Below are positions 14,508-20,352 of a stretch of 30,075 nucleotides of DNA, piece after piece (within the stretch, counting starts at the first letter, position 1; every line of letters starts with the position of its first letter). The position numbers were made by a program, and so were the translations under genes. The notes beneath the pieces are model-generated. The model was not told the origin of the DNA and did not search any database. It was given only the letters and a program-made list of their open reading frames with translations. This DNA comes from CAYRHS01 sp964424125 (lineage in GTDB: Bacteria; Actinomycetota; Acidimicrobiia; IMCC26256; JAOSJL01), in contig CAYRHS010000014.1 of the NCBI GenBank assembly GCA_964424125.1, forward strand, positions 1-30,075, given 5' to 3'.

Positions 14508-15023
14508 GTGCCGGACGCTCAGCCGCGCCGACGAATCGACCGGATCCTCGCCCCGGTGTACCTGGAGGGTGTCGACCGTCGTGACCTCGACGAGCTCCGG
14601 CGGATGCGCTCCGAGTGTGTCGAGGTCGAGACCGAGGTCTCGTACGTCCGCCGGCTCGCGCAGGCGCGGATCGAGATCCTCGAGGCCGAGCTCGAACGAC
14701 GGGGCAAGGGTGGATCGGTCGAGGATCTGATCGCCGCGCTGCCGAGGATCCTCGCCGACGAAGGTCCTCGCTCGACCCCCGCCCAGGCCCGGCTGCCGCA
14801 GCCGCTCGCACCGTCGATGAGCATCGAGTGGAACCGGGGGCTCGAGCGCCTCGTCTCCGACGCGACGCTCGCGAACCTTCCCACCCTGGGCGAGGACGAG
14901 CTGCGCACCACGCTCGAGGAGCTTCGCGAATTCGAGCGAGAGATCTCGGAGACCCGGCGTCGCCTCCACGAGGTCATCGACACGGTCGAGCTCGAGCTCG
15001 CCGCCCGACACACCACGAGCTGA
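14508..15023 (+). CDS. RsiG/AmfC-like protein with twin c-di-GMP motifs, probable anti-sigma
   Basis: 171 residues, largely helical. In Streptomyces, RsiG is an anti-sigma for the flagellar-type sigma WhiG and works only when c-di-GMP is bound by two copies of E-x3-S-x2-R-x3-Q-x3-D. Here the first copy reads E41, S45, R48, Q52, E56 (ETEVSYVRRLAQARIE) and the second E143, S147, R150, H154, D158 (EREISETRRRLHEVID). Each copy thus has a single conservative or near-conservative change. The two motif helices are at opposite ends, joined by a ~80-residue linker with a Pro-rich stretch. The start GTG 14508 is set by the leaderless promoter. The XRE gene starts 1 base after its stop. No WhiG-like sigma is in the window. 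Confidence 0.72.
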   Translation: MPDAQPRRRIDRILAPVYLEGVDRRDLDELRRMRSECVEVETEVSYVRRLAQARIEILEAELERRGKGGSVEDLIAALPRILADEGPRSTPAQARLPQPLAPSMSIEWNRGLERLVSDATLANLPTLGEDELRTTLEELREFEREISETRRRLHEVIDTVELELAARHTTS

Positions 15024-15024
15024 C

Positions 15025-15399
15025 ATGGCAAACGACGGCCGGCTCCGCGAGCTCGGGGCCTTCATCCGGGAGCAGCGCCGTTCGGCCAGCCTGTCGCTGC
15101 GCAAGCTGAGCGAACGCGCCGGGATCTCGAACCCGTACCTGAGCCAGATCGAGCGCGGGCTGCGGAAGCCCAGCGCCGAGATCCTCCAGGCGATCGCACG
15201 GGGACTGCGGATCTCGGCGGAGACGCTCTACGTACGCGCCGGGATCCTCGAGGAACGCGACGTGAAGCACGATCTCGTCGCCGACATCCTGAACGACGAG
15301 ACGATGAACGAGCGCCAGAAGCAAGCGCTCGTCGAGATCTACCGCTCGTTCCAAGCGGAACGGACCGGCGAAGGAGTGCCGGGGGCGGGTACGGGGTGA
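15025..15399 (+). CDS. XRE-family helix-turn-helix regulator
   Basis: 124 residues. The Cro/C1-type HTH occupies about 6-65 (LGAFIREQRRSASLSLRKLSERAGISNPYLSQIERGLRKPS), followed by LQAIARGLRISAETLYVRAGIL and a short helical C-terminal part ending NERQKQALVEIYRSF. This looks like a conserved actinobacterial single-domain regulator (Rv0474-like from memory) whose targets are not generally known. ATG 15025 is 1 base after the rsiG-like stop, so the two are co-transcribed and probably functionally linked. Confidence 0.85.
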   Translation: MANDGRLRELGAFIREQRRSASLSLRKLSERAGISNPYLSQIERGLRKPSAEILQAIARGLRISAETLYVRAGILEERDVKHDLVADILNDETMNERQKQALVEIYRSFQAERTGEGVPGAGTG

Positions 15400-15449
15400 C
15401 GCGGCGCGACCGCGATGCGCGCGAATGCAGTGGCCCCACGGACGCTGAG

Positions 15450-15455
15450 TAGCAT
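15450..15455 (+). promoter_or_regulatory. Leaderless -10 box of the mshA-like gene
   Basis: TAGCAT, 7 bases, then ATG 15463. This argues against the upstream in-frame ATG at 15415. Confidence 0.6.
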
Positions 15456-15462
15456 CGAACGG

Positions 15463-16689
15463 ATGTCGGTCCGTCGCCTGGCGATTCTCAGCGTGCACAC
15501 GTCGCCGCTCGCCCAACCGGGAACGGGCGACGGCGGGGGCATGAACGTCTACGTGCGGTCCCTCGCGTCGTCGCTCGCGCGCGCCGGGGTCGCATGCGAC
15601 GTCCTCACGCGCGCCGAGCACGCGGAGCAACCGCCGGTCGTGGTCGTGGAACCGGGATTTCGGGTGGTCCACATCGAGGCGGGACCGCGCGCACCGGTGC
15701 CGCGAACGGCGTTCCCCGAGCTCGTCGAGCCCTTCACGACCGCCGCGCTCGAACACGTGGAGCGCTGCGGTGGTCCCTACGACGTGATCCTCGCCAACTA
15801 CTGGCTTTCCGGCGTTATCGGTCATCGGATGAAGCACGAGCTCGATCTGCCCCTCGTGGCTACGTTCCACACGCTCGAGCGCGTGAAGGCGGAAGCGGGC
15901 ATCGAGGACGACCCGACTCTGCGGGCGAAAATGGAACGTGAGGTCGTGGCGTGCTCCGATCTCATGGTCGCGGCGACCGAGGAGGAGCGCGACCAGCTCG
16001 CGGCCCTCTACGACGCCGACCCGGCGCGGATCGAGATCGTGCCTCCCGGCGTCGATCACGCCGTGTTCGCTCCCGGCGACCGGGAGGAAGCTCGGCGCGA
16101 CCTCGGGTTGGGCGCCGAGCCGGTGCTGCTGTTCGTGGGGCGGATCCAGCCGTTGAAGGGTGTCGAGCTCGCGCTCCGTTGCCTGCGCAGCCTGCCCTGG
16201 CGCGACGCACGCCTGCTCGTCGTGGGGGGCCCGAGTGGTCCCGACGGCGCCGCCGAGCTCCAGCGGCTTACTGCGCTCTGCGAGGAGCTCGGGCTCTGCG
16301 ACCGGGTGCGCTTCGTCCACGCCCAACCCCACGAACGGCTGGTCACCTACTACCGGGCCGCCGACGTGTGCCTGGTCCCGTCGCGCGCCGAGTCCTTCGG
16401 GATGGTGGCGCTCGAGGGTGCCGCGTCGGGTACGCCGGTCGTGGCCGCGGCAGTCGGGGGGCTGCGGACCATCGTCGACCACGGGCGCACCGGCTTCCTC
16501 GTCGACGGTCGCAGCGCGGATGACTACGCGCGCCGCGTGGAGGAGATCCTCGGCGACGAGGGCCGCGCCGTCGCGCTCGGTGCCGAGGCCACACGACGTG
16601 CAGCGCGCTACTCGTGGAGCATCACGGCCGGGCGCCTGCGGCGCCTGTACGCGGATCTCACCGCCCGCCGGCCCGTCACCTGCGCGTGA
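15463..16689 (+). CDS. mshA: MshA-type GT4 glycosyltransferase (mycothiol pathway)
   Basis: 408 residues, GT-B fold family 4. The N-terminal domain opens with the hallmark SVHTSPLAQPGTGDGGGMNVYVR, broken here as SVHTSPL and GTGDGGGMNVY, which binds the acceptor. The C-terminal domain has VLLFVGRIQPLKGVELALR, VRFVHAQPHERL and the nucleotide-sugar motif SRAESFGMVALEGAASGTPV. MshA joins UDP-GlcNAc to 1L-inositol-1-phosphate, the first step of mycothiol synthesis in the cytoplasm; close homologues may use other acceptors, so the symbol is likely rather than proven. The YbjN gene overlaps its stop by GTGA, as in the Rv0486-Rv0487 pair of M. tuberculosis. Confidence 0.85.
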   Translation: MSVRRLAILSVHTSPLAQPGTGDGGGMNVYVRSLASSLARAGVACDVLTRAEHAEQPPVVVVEPGFRVVHIEAGPRAPVPRTAFPELVEPFTTAALEHVERCGGPYDVILANYWLSGVIGHRMKHELDLPLVATFHTLERVKAEAGIEDDPTLRAKMEREVVACSDLMVAATEEERDQLAALYDADPARIEIVPPGVDHAVFAPGDREEARRDLGLGAEPVLLFVGRIQPLKGVELALRCLRSLPWRDARLLVVGGPSGPDGAAELQRLTALCEELGLCDRVRFVHAQPHERLVTYYRAADVCLVPSRAESFGMVALEGAASGTPVVAAAVGGLRTIVDHGRTGFLVDGRSADDYARRVEEILGDEGRAVALGAEATRRAARYSWSITAGRLRRLYADLTARRPVTCA

Positions 16690-17165
16690 GCGAACGGCCG
16701 GACGGCTCGGGGACCCCCACGCCGGAGGACTTGCGGGCCGCGCACGACCTCATCGACGAGCATCTCTTCGGCCCCGTACGCGCGGCCGAGTACGTCCAAC
16801 ACGTCGAGTACGACCCCGAGCTCCGTCGTTGGTACGTCCGCTTCGGTTGCGACGGCCGTGACGCGTCGACGATCTACTTCGACCTCCACCAGCGGACGCT
16901 TCGCTACGAGCTGTACTTCATGCCCAACCCGCCGCAGAACCACCTCGAGCTCTACCACTGGTTGCTGCGTCGCAACCACGACCTCTACGGGGCTCGCTTT
17001 TCCCTCGGCCCCGACGACGGGGTCTATCTGACGGGCCGGGTCGCGCTCGAGCACCTGAGCGCGGCCGAGCTCGACCGCGTGATCGGCGTCCTCTACGAGC
17101 TCGTCGAGCTCTGGTTCCAGCCCGCAATCACGCTCGGGTTCCGGACGCCGGCCTCACCCTCTTGA
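16686..17165 (+). CDS. YbjN-domain protein
   Basis: 159 residues. The YbjN fold is recognisable from YVQHVEYDPELRRWYVRFGCDGRDASTIYFDLHQRTLRYELYFMP (read as its segments YVQHVEYD, RWYVRF and LRYELYFMP), PPQNHLELYHWLLRRNHDLYGARFSLG and DDGVYLTGRVALEHLSAAELDRVIG. The family is related in fold to secretion chaperones and is called a sensory transduction regulator, but its biochemical role is unknown. GTG 16686 overlaps the mshA stop by GTGA, so the two are translationally coupled. The neighbourhood mshA-ybjN is conserved in actinobacteria. The promoter at 17162 overlaps its last codons. Confidence 0.82.
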   Translation: MSERPDGSGTPTPEDLRAAHDLIDEHLFGPVRAAEYVQHVEYDPELRRWYVRFGCDGRDASTIYFDLHQRTLRYELYFMPNPPQNHLELYHWLLRRNHDLYGARFSLGPDDGVYLTGRVALEHLSAAELDRVIGVLYELVELWFQPAITLGFRTPASPS

Positions 17166-17190
17166 CGCCCGCAGGCGCGGTGTCTAGGTT
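17162..17190 (+). promoter_or_regulatory. Consensus-like promoter TTGACG-N17-TAGGTT
   Basis: TTGACG (17162-17167), exactly 17 bases, TAGGTT (17185-17190): the best sigma-A-type promoter in the window. It overlaps the YbjN stop codon. The predicted start is near 17197, about 185 bases before the proC start, so it drives either a long proC leader or a separate small RNA. Confidence 0.6.
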
Positions 17191-17196
17191 GCCGGA

Positions 17197-17300
17197 CGCC
17201 GGCGGCGCGAGCCGACGGTGCAGCGAGGCCCGAGGTGCAGGAGGGCCGCTCCGTTCGGGGAAGTGCGGAGCCGGTCCGAGCGTTCCTCGGGCCCGCCCGC
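17197..17300 (+). ncRNA. Candidate structured RNA or proC leader
   Basis: The transcript from the promoter at 17162-17190 would contain a perfect 9-bp stem, GGCCCGAGG (17227-17235) with CCTCGGGCC (17285-17293). This closes a symmetric 7x7 internal loop and an inner 11-bp stem with one bulged C (17243-17253 with 17266-17277) and a 12-base loop. No convincing coding sequence lies in 17166-17381. It does not match SRP RNA, RNase P, tmRNA or any riboswitch consensus I know. GC-rich DNA folds readily, so the structure alone is weak evidence. Confidence 0.35.
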
Positions 17301-17368
17301 GTGCGGAGCGCGCGTGCGTACGACGCGCGCCGCGCTCGGACGTCGCGGGCCACGGGGTGGACGGCGGT

Positions 17369-17374
17369 TAGCCT
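17369..17374 (+). promoter_or_regulatory. Leaderless -10 box of proC
   Basis: TAGCCT, 7 bases, then GTG 17382. proC therefore seems to have its own leaderless promoter besides the upstream one. Confidence 0.6.
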
Positions 17375-17381
17375 CGGGGCC

Positions 17382-18194
17382 GTGACGACCGTGGCACTCC
17401 TCGGTGGCGGGCGCATGGGCGAGGCGCTCCTCGCCGGACTGCTCGACGCGGGGTGGGAGCCCGAGCGTCTCGCGGTGGCCGAGATCGAACCCGAGCGCCG
17501 CCTCGAGCTCGAGCAGCGCTTCGCCACCGTACGGGTCGTCCCGAGTCCCGCGTGGGCCGTCGCCGACGCCGACGTCGTGGTGGTCGCGGTCAAGCCGTCG
17601 GACGTTGCGAGCGTCCTCCAGGCGGCCGAGACCGCGCTCCCCCCGCAGGCGCTCGTGCTGTCGATCGCCGCGGGTGTGAGGGTGGCCACCATCGAGGCAG
17701 AGGTCCCGGGCCGCCCGGTCGTTCGGGCGATGCCGAACACTCCGGCGGTCGTCCGCCAGGGCGCGGCGGCGATCGCGCCGGGGAGCAAAGCCGACGCCGC
17801 GCACCTCGAGACCGCGGAGCGCATCCTCGGAGCGCTCGGGATCGTCGTGCGCGTGCCGGAACGGCTGCTCGACGCGGTCACGGGGCTGTCCGGGTCGGGA
17901 CCCGCCTACCTGTTCCTGCTCGCCGAGGCCCTCGTCGAGGCGGGCGTCCTCGAGGGGCTCCCTCGAGCCACCGCGGCGGCCCTCGTCACCCAGACGCTGC
18001 TCGGTGCCTCGACGCTCCTCGCCGAGGGCGAGCTCGGAGCCGAGGCACTGCGGGCGGCGGTGACCTCGCCCGGTGGCACGACGGCTGCAGGTCTCCGGGC
18101 CCTCGAGGACCGGGGGTTTCGCGCCGCGGTCCTCGACGCGGTGGCCGAGGCCACCCGCCGTTCCCGGGAGCTCGGCCAGTCGGGACCGGACTGA
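17382..18194 (+). CDS. proC: Pyrroline-5-carboxylate reductase
   Basis: 270 residues, the normal ProC length. It catalyses the last step of proline synthesis, reducing pyrroline-5-carboxylate with NAD(P)H in the cytoplasm. The N-terminal Rossmann motif is VALLGGGRMGEALLAGLL, followed by VVVVAVKPSDV, VVRAMPNTPAVV and the C-terminal dimer/active-site signature TGLSGSGPAYLFLLAEAL, with SPGGTTAAGL near the end. The GTG 17382 start is fixed by the Rossmann strand following immediately and by the leaderless promoter. A strong hairpin follows the stop. In M. tuberculosis proC is also followed by an excisionase-type regulator. Confidence 0.95.
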   Translation: MTTVALLGGGRMGEALLAGLLDAGWEPERLAVAEIEPERRLELEQRFATVRVVPSPAWAVADADVVVVAVKPSDVASVLQAAETALPPQALVLSIAAGVRVATIEAEVPGRPVVRAMPNTPAVVRQGAAAIAPGSKADAAHLETAERILGALGIVVRVPERLLDAVTGLSGSGPAYLFLLAEALVEAGVLEGLPRATAAALVTQTLLGASTLLAEGELGAEALRAAVTSPGGTTAAGLRALEDRGFRAAVLDAVAEATRRSRELGQSGPD

Positions 18195-18196
18195 CT

Positions 18197-18237
18197 GCCT
18201 GCCGCGCGCGTCGAACCACCCCCGGCGCGCGGTAGGC
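18197..18237 (+). terminator. Hairpin terminator after proC
   Basis: A 13-bp stem with one G-U pair, 18197-18209 with 18225-18237, encloses a 15-base loop and starts 3 bases after the proC stop. There is no U-tract. It is the strongest simple hairpin in an intergenic gap here. Confidence 0.6.
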
Positions 18238-18262
18238 GTCTCACCAGCCACACTGTTCACGG

Positions 18263-18292
18263 TGGACAACACGTACCTCGTCGGCATAGCCT
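18263..18292 (+). promoter_or_regulatory. Promoter of the excisionase-like regulator
   Basis: TGGACA (18263-18268), 18-base spacer, TAGCCT (18287-18292). The predicted start is near 18299, leaving a ~14-base leader with GGAG before GTG 18313. Confidence 0.5.
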
Positions 18293-18312
18293 GTTCGTGG
18301 ACGGAGTAAGGG

Positions 18313-18516
18313 GTGAGCCACGTGGCGCAAGCCTTCGCGGGAGCGCGCTTCCTCACAGTGCAGGAAGTCGCGGACCAACTGCGGGTGTCGTCGATGACGG
18401 TGTACCGCCTGATCAAGTCGGGCGAGCTCCCGGCTGTGCGGGTGGGACGCTCGTTCCGGGTGCGGGAGCCCGACGTCGACCGATACCTGGAGTCCCGCTT
18501 CACACAAGCCGGGTAA
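18313..18516 (+). CDS. Excisionase-type (MerR-like wHTH) DNA-binding protein
   Basis: 67 residues, almost entirely one winged helix: FLTVQEVADQLRVSSMTVYRLIKSGELPAVRVGRSFRVREPDVDRYLE, recognisable by TVQEVADQLRVSSMTVYRLI and AVRVGRSFRV. Despite the excisionase name there is no phage or integrase nearby, and the same gene follows proC in mycobacteria (Rv0500A from memory). It is therefore a resident regulator rather than a mobile-element part. GTG 18313 has GGAG 6 bases upstream; GTG 18322 is an alternative. It ends in TAA, uncommon in this window. Confidence 0.82.
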   Translation: MSHVAQAFAGARFLTVQEVADQLRVSSMTVYRLIKSGELPAVRVGRSFRVREPDVDRYLESRFTQAG

Positions 18517-18569
18517 GCCGGATCAATCGCTGCCACCGCCTCGAGGCCGAACGGCCCGGCGGCGGTCGG

Positions 18570-18575
18570 TAGCGT
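18570..18575 (+). promoter_or_regulatory. Leaderless -10 box of the SAM hydrolase gene
   Basis: TAGCGT, 8 bases, then ATG 18584. No Shine-Dalgarno sequence is present. Confidence 0.5.
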
Positions 18576-18583
18576 CTGCCGTC

Positions 18584-19423
18584 ATGACCGCTTCGACGGC
18601 GACGCGAGCCTGGATCTCCTTCCTCAGCGACTACGGCCAGGTCGACGAGTTCGCGGGTGTCTGCCGTGCCGTCATCGCCGAGATCGCACCCGAGGTGGGT
18701 GTCATCGACGTGACGCACGAGATCCCGCCCCACGACGTACGGGCCGGCGCCCTCACGCTCGTGCGAGCCGCCCAGTACCTCCCGCCGGGCGTCGTGCTGG
18801 CGGTGGTCGACCCGGGGGTGGGCACGGACCGCCGCGCCGTGGCGGTGGAGATCGAGAGCGGCTTCCTCGTCGGCCCCGACAACGGGTTGCTCGCCCCGGT
18901 GGTGGCCATGACCGGGGGACCGAGACGGGTGGTGGCGCTCACCAACCCCGACTACCAGCTGCTGGCGCCGGGGCCGACCTTCGCCGGTCGGGACGTCATG
19001 GCACCGGCGGCAGCCCATCTCGCGACGGGCGTGGCCATCGACGAGCTCGGGCAGGCAATCGACCCGGCCGGGCTCGTGCCGGGCGTCCTGCCCCTGCCCC
19101 ACGAGGAGCGCGGGACCCTTTCGTGCGAGGTGCTCTGGGTCGACCGGTTCGGCAACTGTCAGCTCAACGTCGATCCCGACGAGCTCCGCGCGCTGGGGGC
19201 CGAGCCCGGCGGCTCGATCGAGCTCGTGATCGGGGACGAGCACCGCATGGCCCGGTGGGTCCCCGCCTACGCCACGGGCAAACCGTCGGAGCTCGTGGTC
19301 GTGGTCGACTCCTACGGGCTGGTTGCGCTCGCGGTCGATCGGGCATCGGCGGCGGAGCACTGCCGGCTGCGGCCGGGAGCCGGGGTGACGGTCGTTCCTC
19401 CGGGGGCGGGTACCGGCGGATGA
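18584..19423 (+). CDS. SAM hydroxide adenosyltransferase (DUF62 SAM hydrolase)
   Basis: 279 residues. The two-domain duf-62 fold is evident: SFLSDYGQVDEFAGVCRAVI at the start, VIDVTHEIPPHDVRAGA, LAVVDPGVGTDRRAVAV, GPDNGLLAPV in the N-domain, and VLWVDRFGNCQLNV and SYGLVALAV in the C-domain. The Asp-Arg-His set typical of the hydrolase (D in VDPGVG, R in DRRAVA, H in VTHEIP) is present. It splits S-adenosylmethionine to adenosine and methionine using water; halogenases of the same fold need other active-site residues. The physiological purpose is unclear. The start is ATG 18584. Its TGA overlaps the next tiny ORF. Confidence 0.88.
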   Translation: MTASTATRAWISFLSDYGQVDEFAGVCRAVIAEIAPEVGVIDVTHEIPPHDVRAGALTLVRAAQYLPPGVVLAVVDPGVGTDRRAVAVEIESGFLVGPDNGLLAPVVAMTGGPRRVVALTNPDYQLLAPGPTFAGRDVMAPAAAHLATGVAIDELGQAIDPAGLVPGVLPLPHEERGTLSCEVLWVDRFGNCQLNVDPDELRALGAEPGGSIELVIGDEHRMARWVPAYATGKPSELVVVVDSYGLVALAVDRASAAEHCRLRPGAGVTVVPPGAGTGG

Positions 19424-19512
19424 GGCCCGGAACCACGATCGCCATCGTCGTGCTGCTGGTGCTGATCCTGGGCGCGGCCGTCGCCCAGTTCCTGCTCAGG
19501 CTCGGGCCCTGA
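19420..19512 (+). CDS. 30-residue single-pass membrane peptide
   Basis: Reads MRPGTTIAIVVLLVLILG then AAVAQFLLRLGP: a two-charge N-terminus, one ~20-residue hydrophobic helix and a short Arg-containing tail. ATG 19420 overlaps the SAM hydrolase stop as ATGA, the same coupling seen between clear operon genes here. Length and composition suit a membrane microprotein. No family was recognised. It stops 13 bases before the convergent CAP gene ends. Confidence 0.5.
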   Translation: MRPGTTIAIVVLLVLILGAAVAQFLLRLGP

Positions 19513-19525
19513 CGCTCGGCCGAGG

Positions 19526-20161
19526 TCAGCCGAGGAAAGCCTCCAGCCGCTCGAGCGCGAGCACGAGCCGGGGCGAAGTTGGCATCGGCTCGGGCTCGGG
19601 CGGAGGAGGCGGTGGGGGCGGCGCAGGCTGGGGGGAAGCCGCAGCCGCGGCCGGAGCAGGGGTCGGCTCCGGCGTAGAGGTCGGGGTTCCGGTCGCCGGC
19701 GCGGATGCGCTTGGGGCGGGCTGGGAGGCTGGTTCCATGAACACCTCGGCGACGAAGATCGTCCCGTTGGCGTTCACGACACCCACACCGATGTACCGGA
19801 ACCCCGGATCCATGAGATTGGCGTAGTGACCAGGCGAGTTCACGAGCGCGTCGTGGATGGATTGCACGCTCGGACCCATGCCGACGTTCTCTCCCAGGCG
19901 CTGCCAGTCGACGGTGACTCCGTCGGGCAGGTGGGAGTGCCAGATGTTGCCGGCGTTCGCCATGGTCTGGGCCCACCCGCGAGCCTTGGCGACGAGCGTG
20001 CCGTGGACCTCGTAGGCGGGGAGACCCTGGCTCGCCCGCAGGGAGTTTGTGAGCGAGACGAACTGGGCCTCGGCGCCCGCGTCCGCCGGCGCCGCGGGAG
20101 CTGCGGGCGCCGCGACCACGAGGCCCATGGCCAGCGTGGTGGCGACGAGCAATCGTCGCAT
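19526..20161 (-). CDS. Secreted CAP/SCP-domain protein under a c-di-GMP riboswitch
   Basis: 211 residues. Signal peptide (about 1-27, LVVAAPAAPAAPADA), a CAP domain (about 28-150) of the YkwD type and a Pro/Ala/Thr-rich tail with nine consecutive Pro, ending PRLVLALERLEAFLG. The CAP cavity residues are visible: WHSHLP, RLGENVG, NSPGHYANLMDPGFRYIGVGV. Bacterial CAP proteins are extracellular or wall-associated with mostly unknown activity. ATG 20161 is chosen because GGGAGGAG precedes it and the riboswitch ends just upstream; the longer frame runs backwards through the riboswitch and is not credible. Its expression should follow cellular c-di-GMP. Confidence 0.88.
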   Translation of the reverse strand: MRRLLVATTLAMGLVVAAPAAPAAPADAGAEAQFVSLTNSLRASQGLPAYEVHGTLVAKARGWAQTMANAGNIWHSHLPDGVTVDWQRLGENVGMGPSVQSIHDALVNSPGHYANLMDPGFRYIGVGVVNANGTIFVAEVFMEPASQPAPSASAPATGTPTSTPEPTPAPAAAAASPQPAPPPPPPPPEPEPMPTSPRLVLALERLEAFLG

Positions 20162-20180
20162 CCGCCCTCGCTCCTCCCGT

Positions 20181-20256
20181 TCGGTAGCCCGGCCACCTCC
20201 CGCGGGGAGGTCCGTGGCTTTGCGTCCCCGCATCGCTGCGGGTTTGCCCCTTCGTG
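20181..20256 (-). promoter_or_regulatory. Cyclic-di-GMP-I (GEMM) riboswitch
   Basis: In the leader of the CAP gene, reading on the minus strand: GGGGCAAACC (20250-20241), a stem with the GNRA tetraloop GCGA (20236-20233), the invariant GACGCAAAGCC (20226-20216), a second hairpin CCTCC/GGAGG (20210-20196) and the receptor-side GGCCGGGCTACCGA (20194-20181). Order, spacing and conserved bases fit the class I consensus. The ribosome site GGGAGGAG (20177-20170) lies right after the aptamer, so control of translation initiation is likely. No terminator hairpin with a U-tract is visible. Whether ligand turns the gene on or off cannot be read. Confidence 0.92.
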
Positions 20257-20352
20257 GGTGGTCCCGATCCGTGCATCGACCCGGTCGGGAGGCGGCTTGA
20301 GCGTTTTCTCCTCCTCGGCCCGCGCCGGGTCCGGTAGAGCGACGGAGCTTCG

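Noticed and set aside
17197..17300. SRP RNA, RNase P RNA or tmRNA in the pre-proC gap
   Set aside because: None of the invariant sequences (such as GGAAG...AGCAG of SRP or GAGGAAAGTCC of RNase P) is present.
18313..18516. Phage or integrative element indicated by an excisionase-like gene
   Set aside because: No integrase, attachment-site repeats or compositional shift nearby; the gene is a conserved chromosomal neighbour of proC.
18584..19423. Fluorinase or chlorinase identity for the DUF62 protein
   Set aside because: It shows the Asp-Arg-His pattern of the hydrolase type and no halogenase-specific insertion. The context lacks halometabolite genes.
19560..19640. Proline-run repeat coding region
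   Set aside because: Low-complexity wall-spanning tail of the CAP protein, not a mobile or regulatory repeat.
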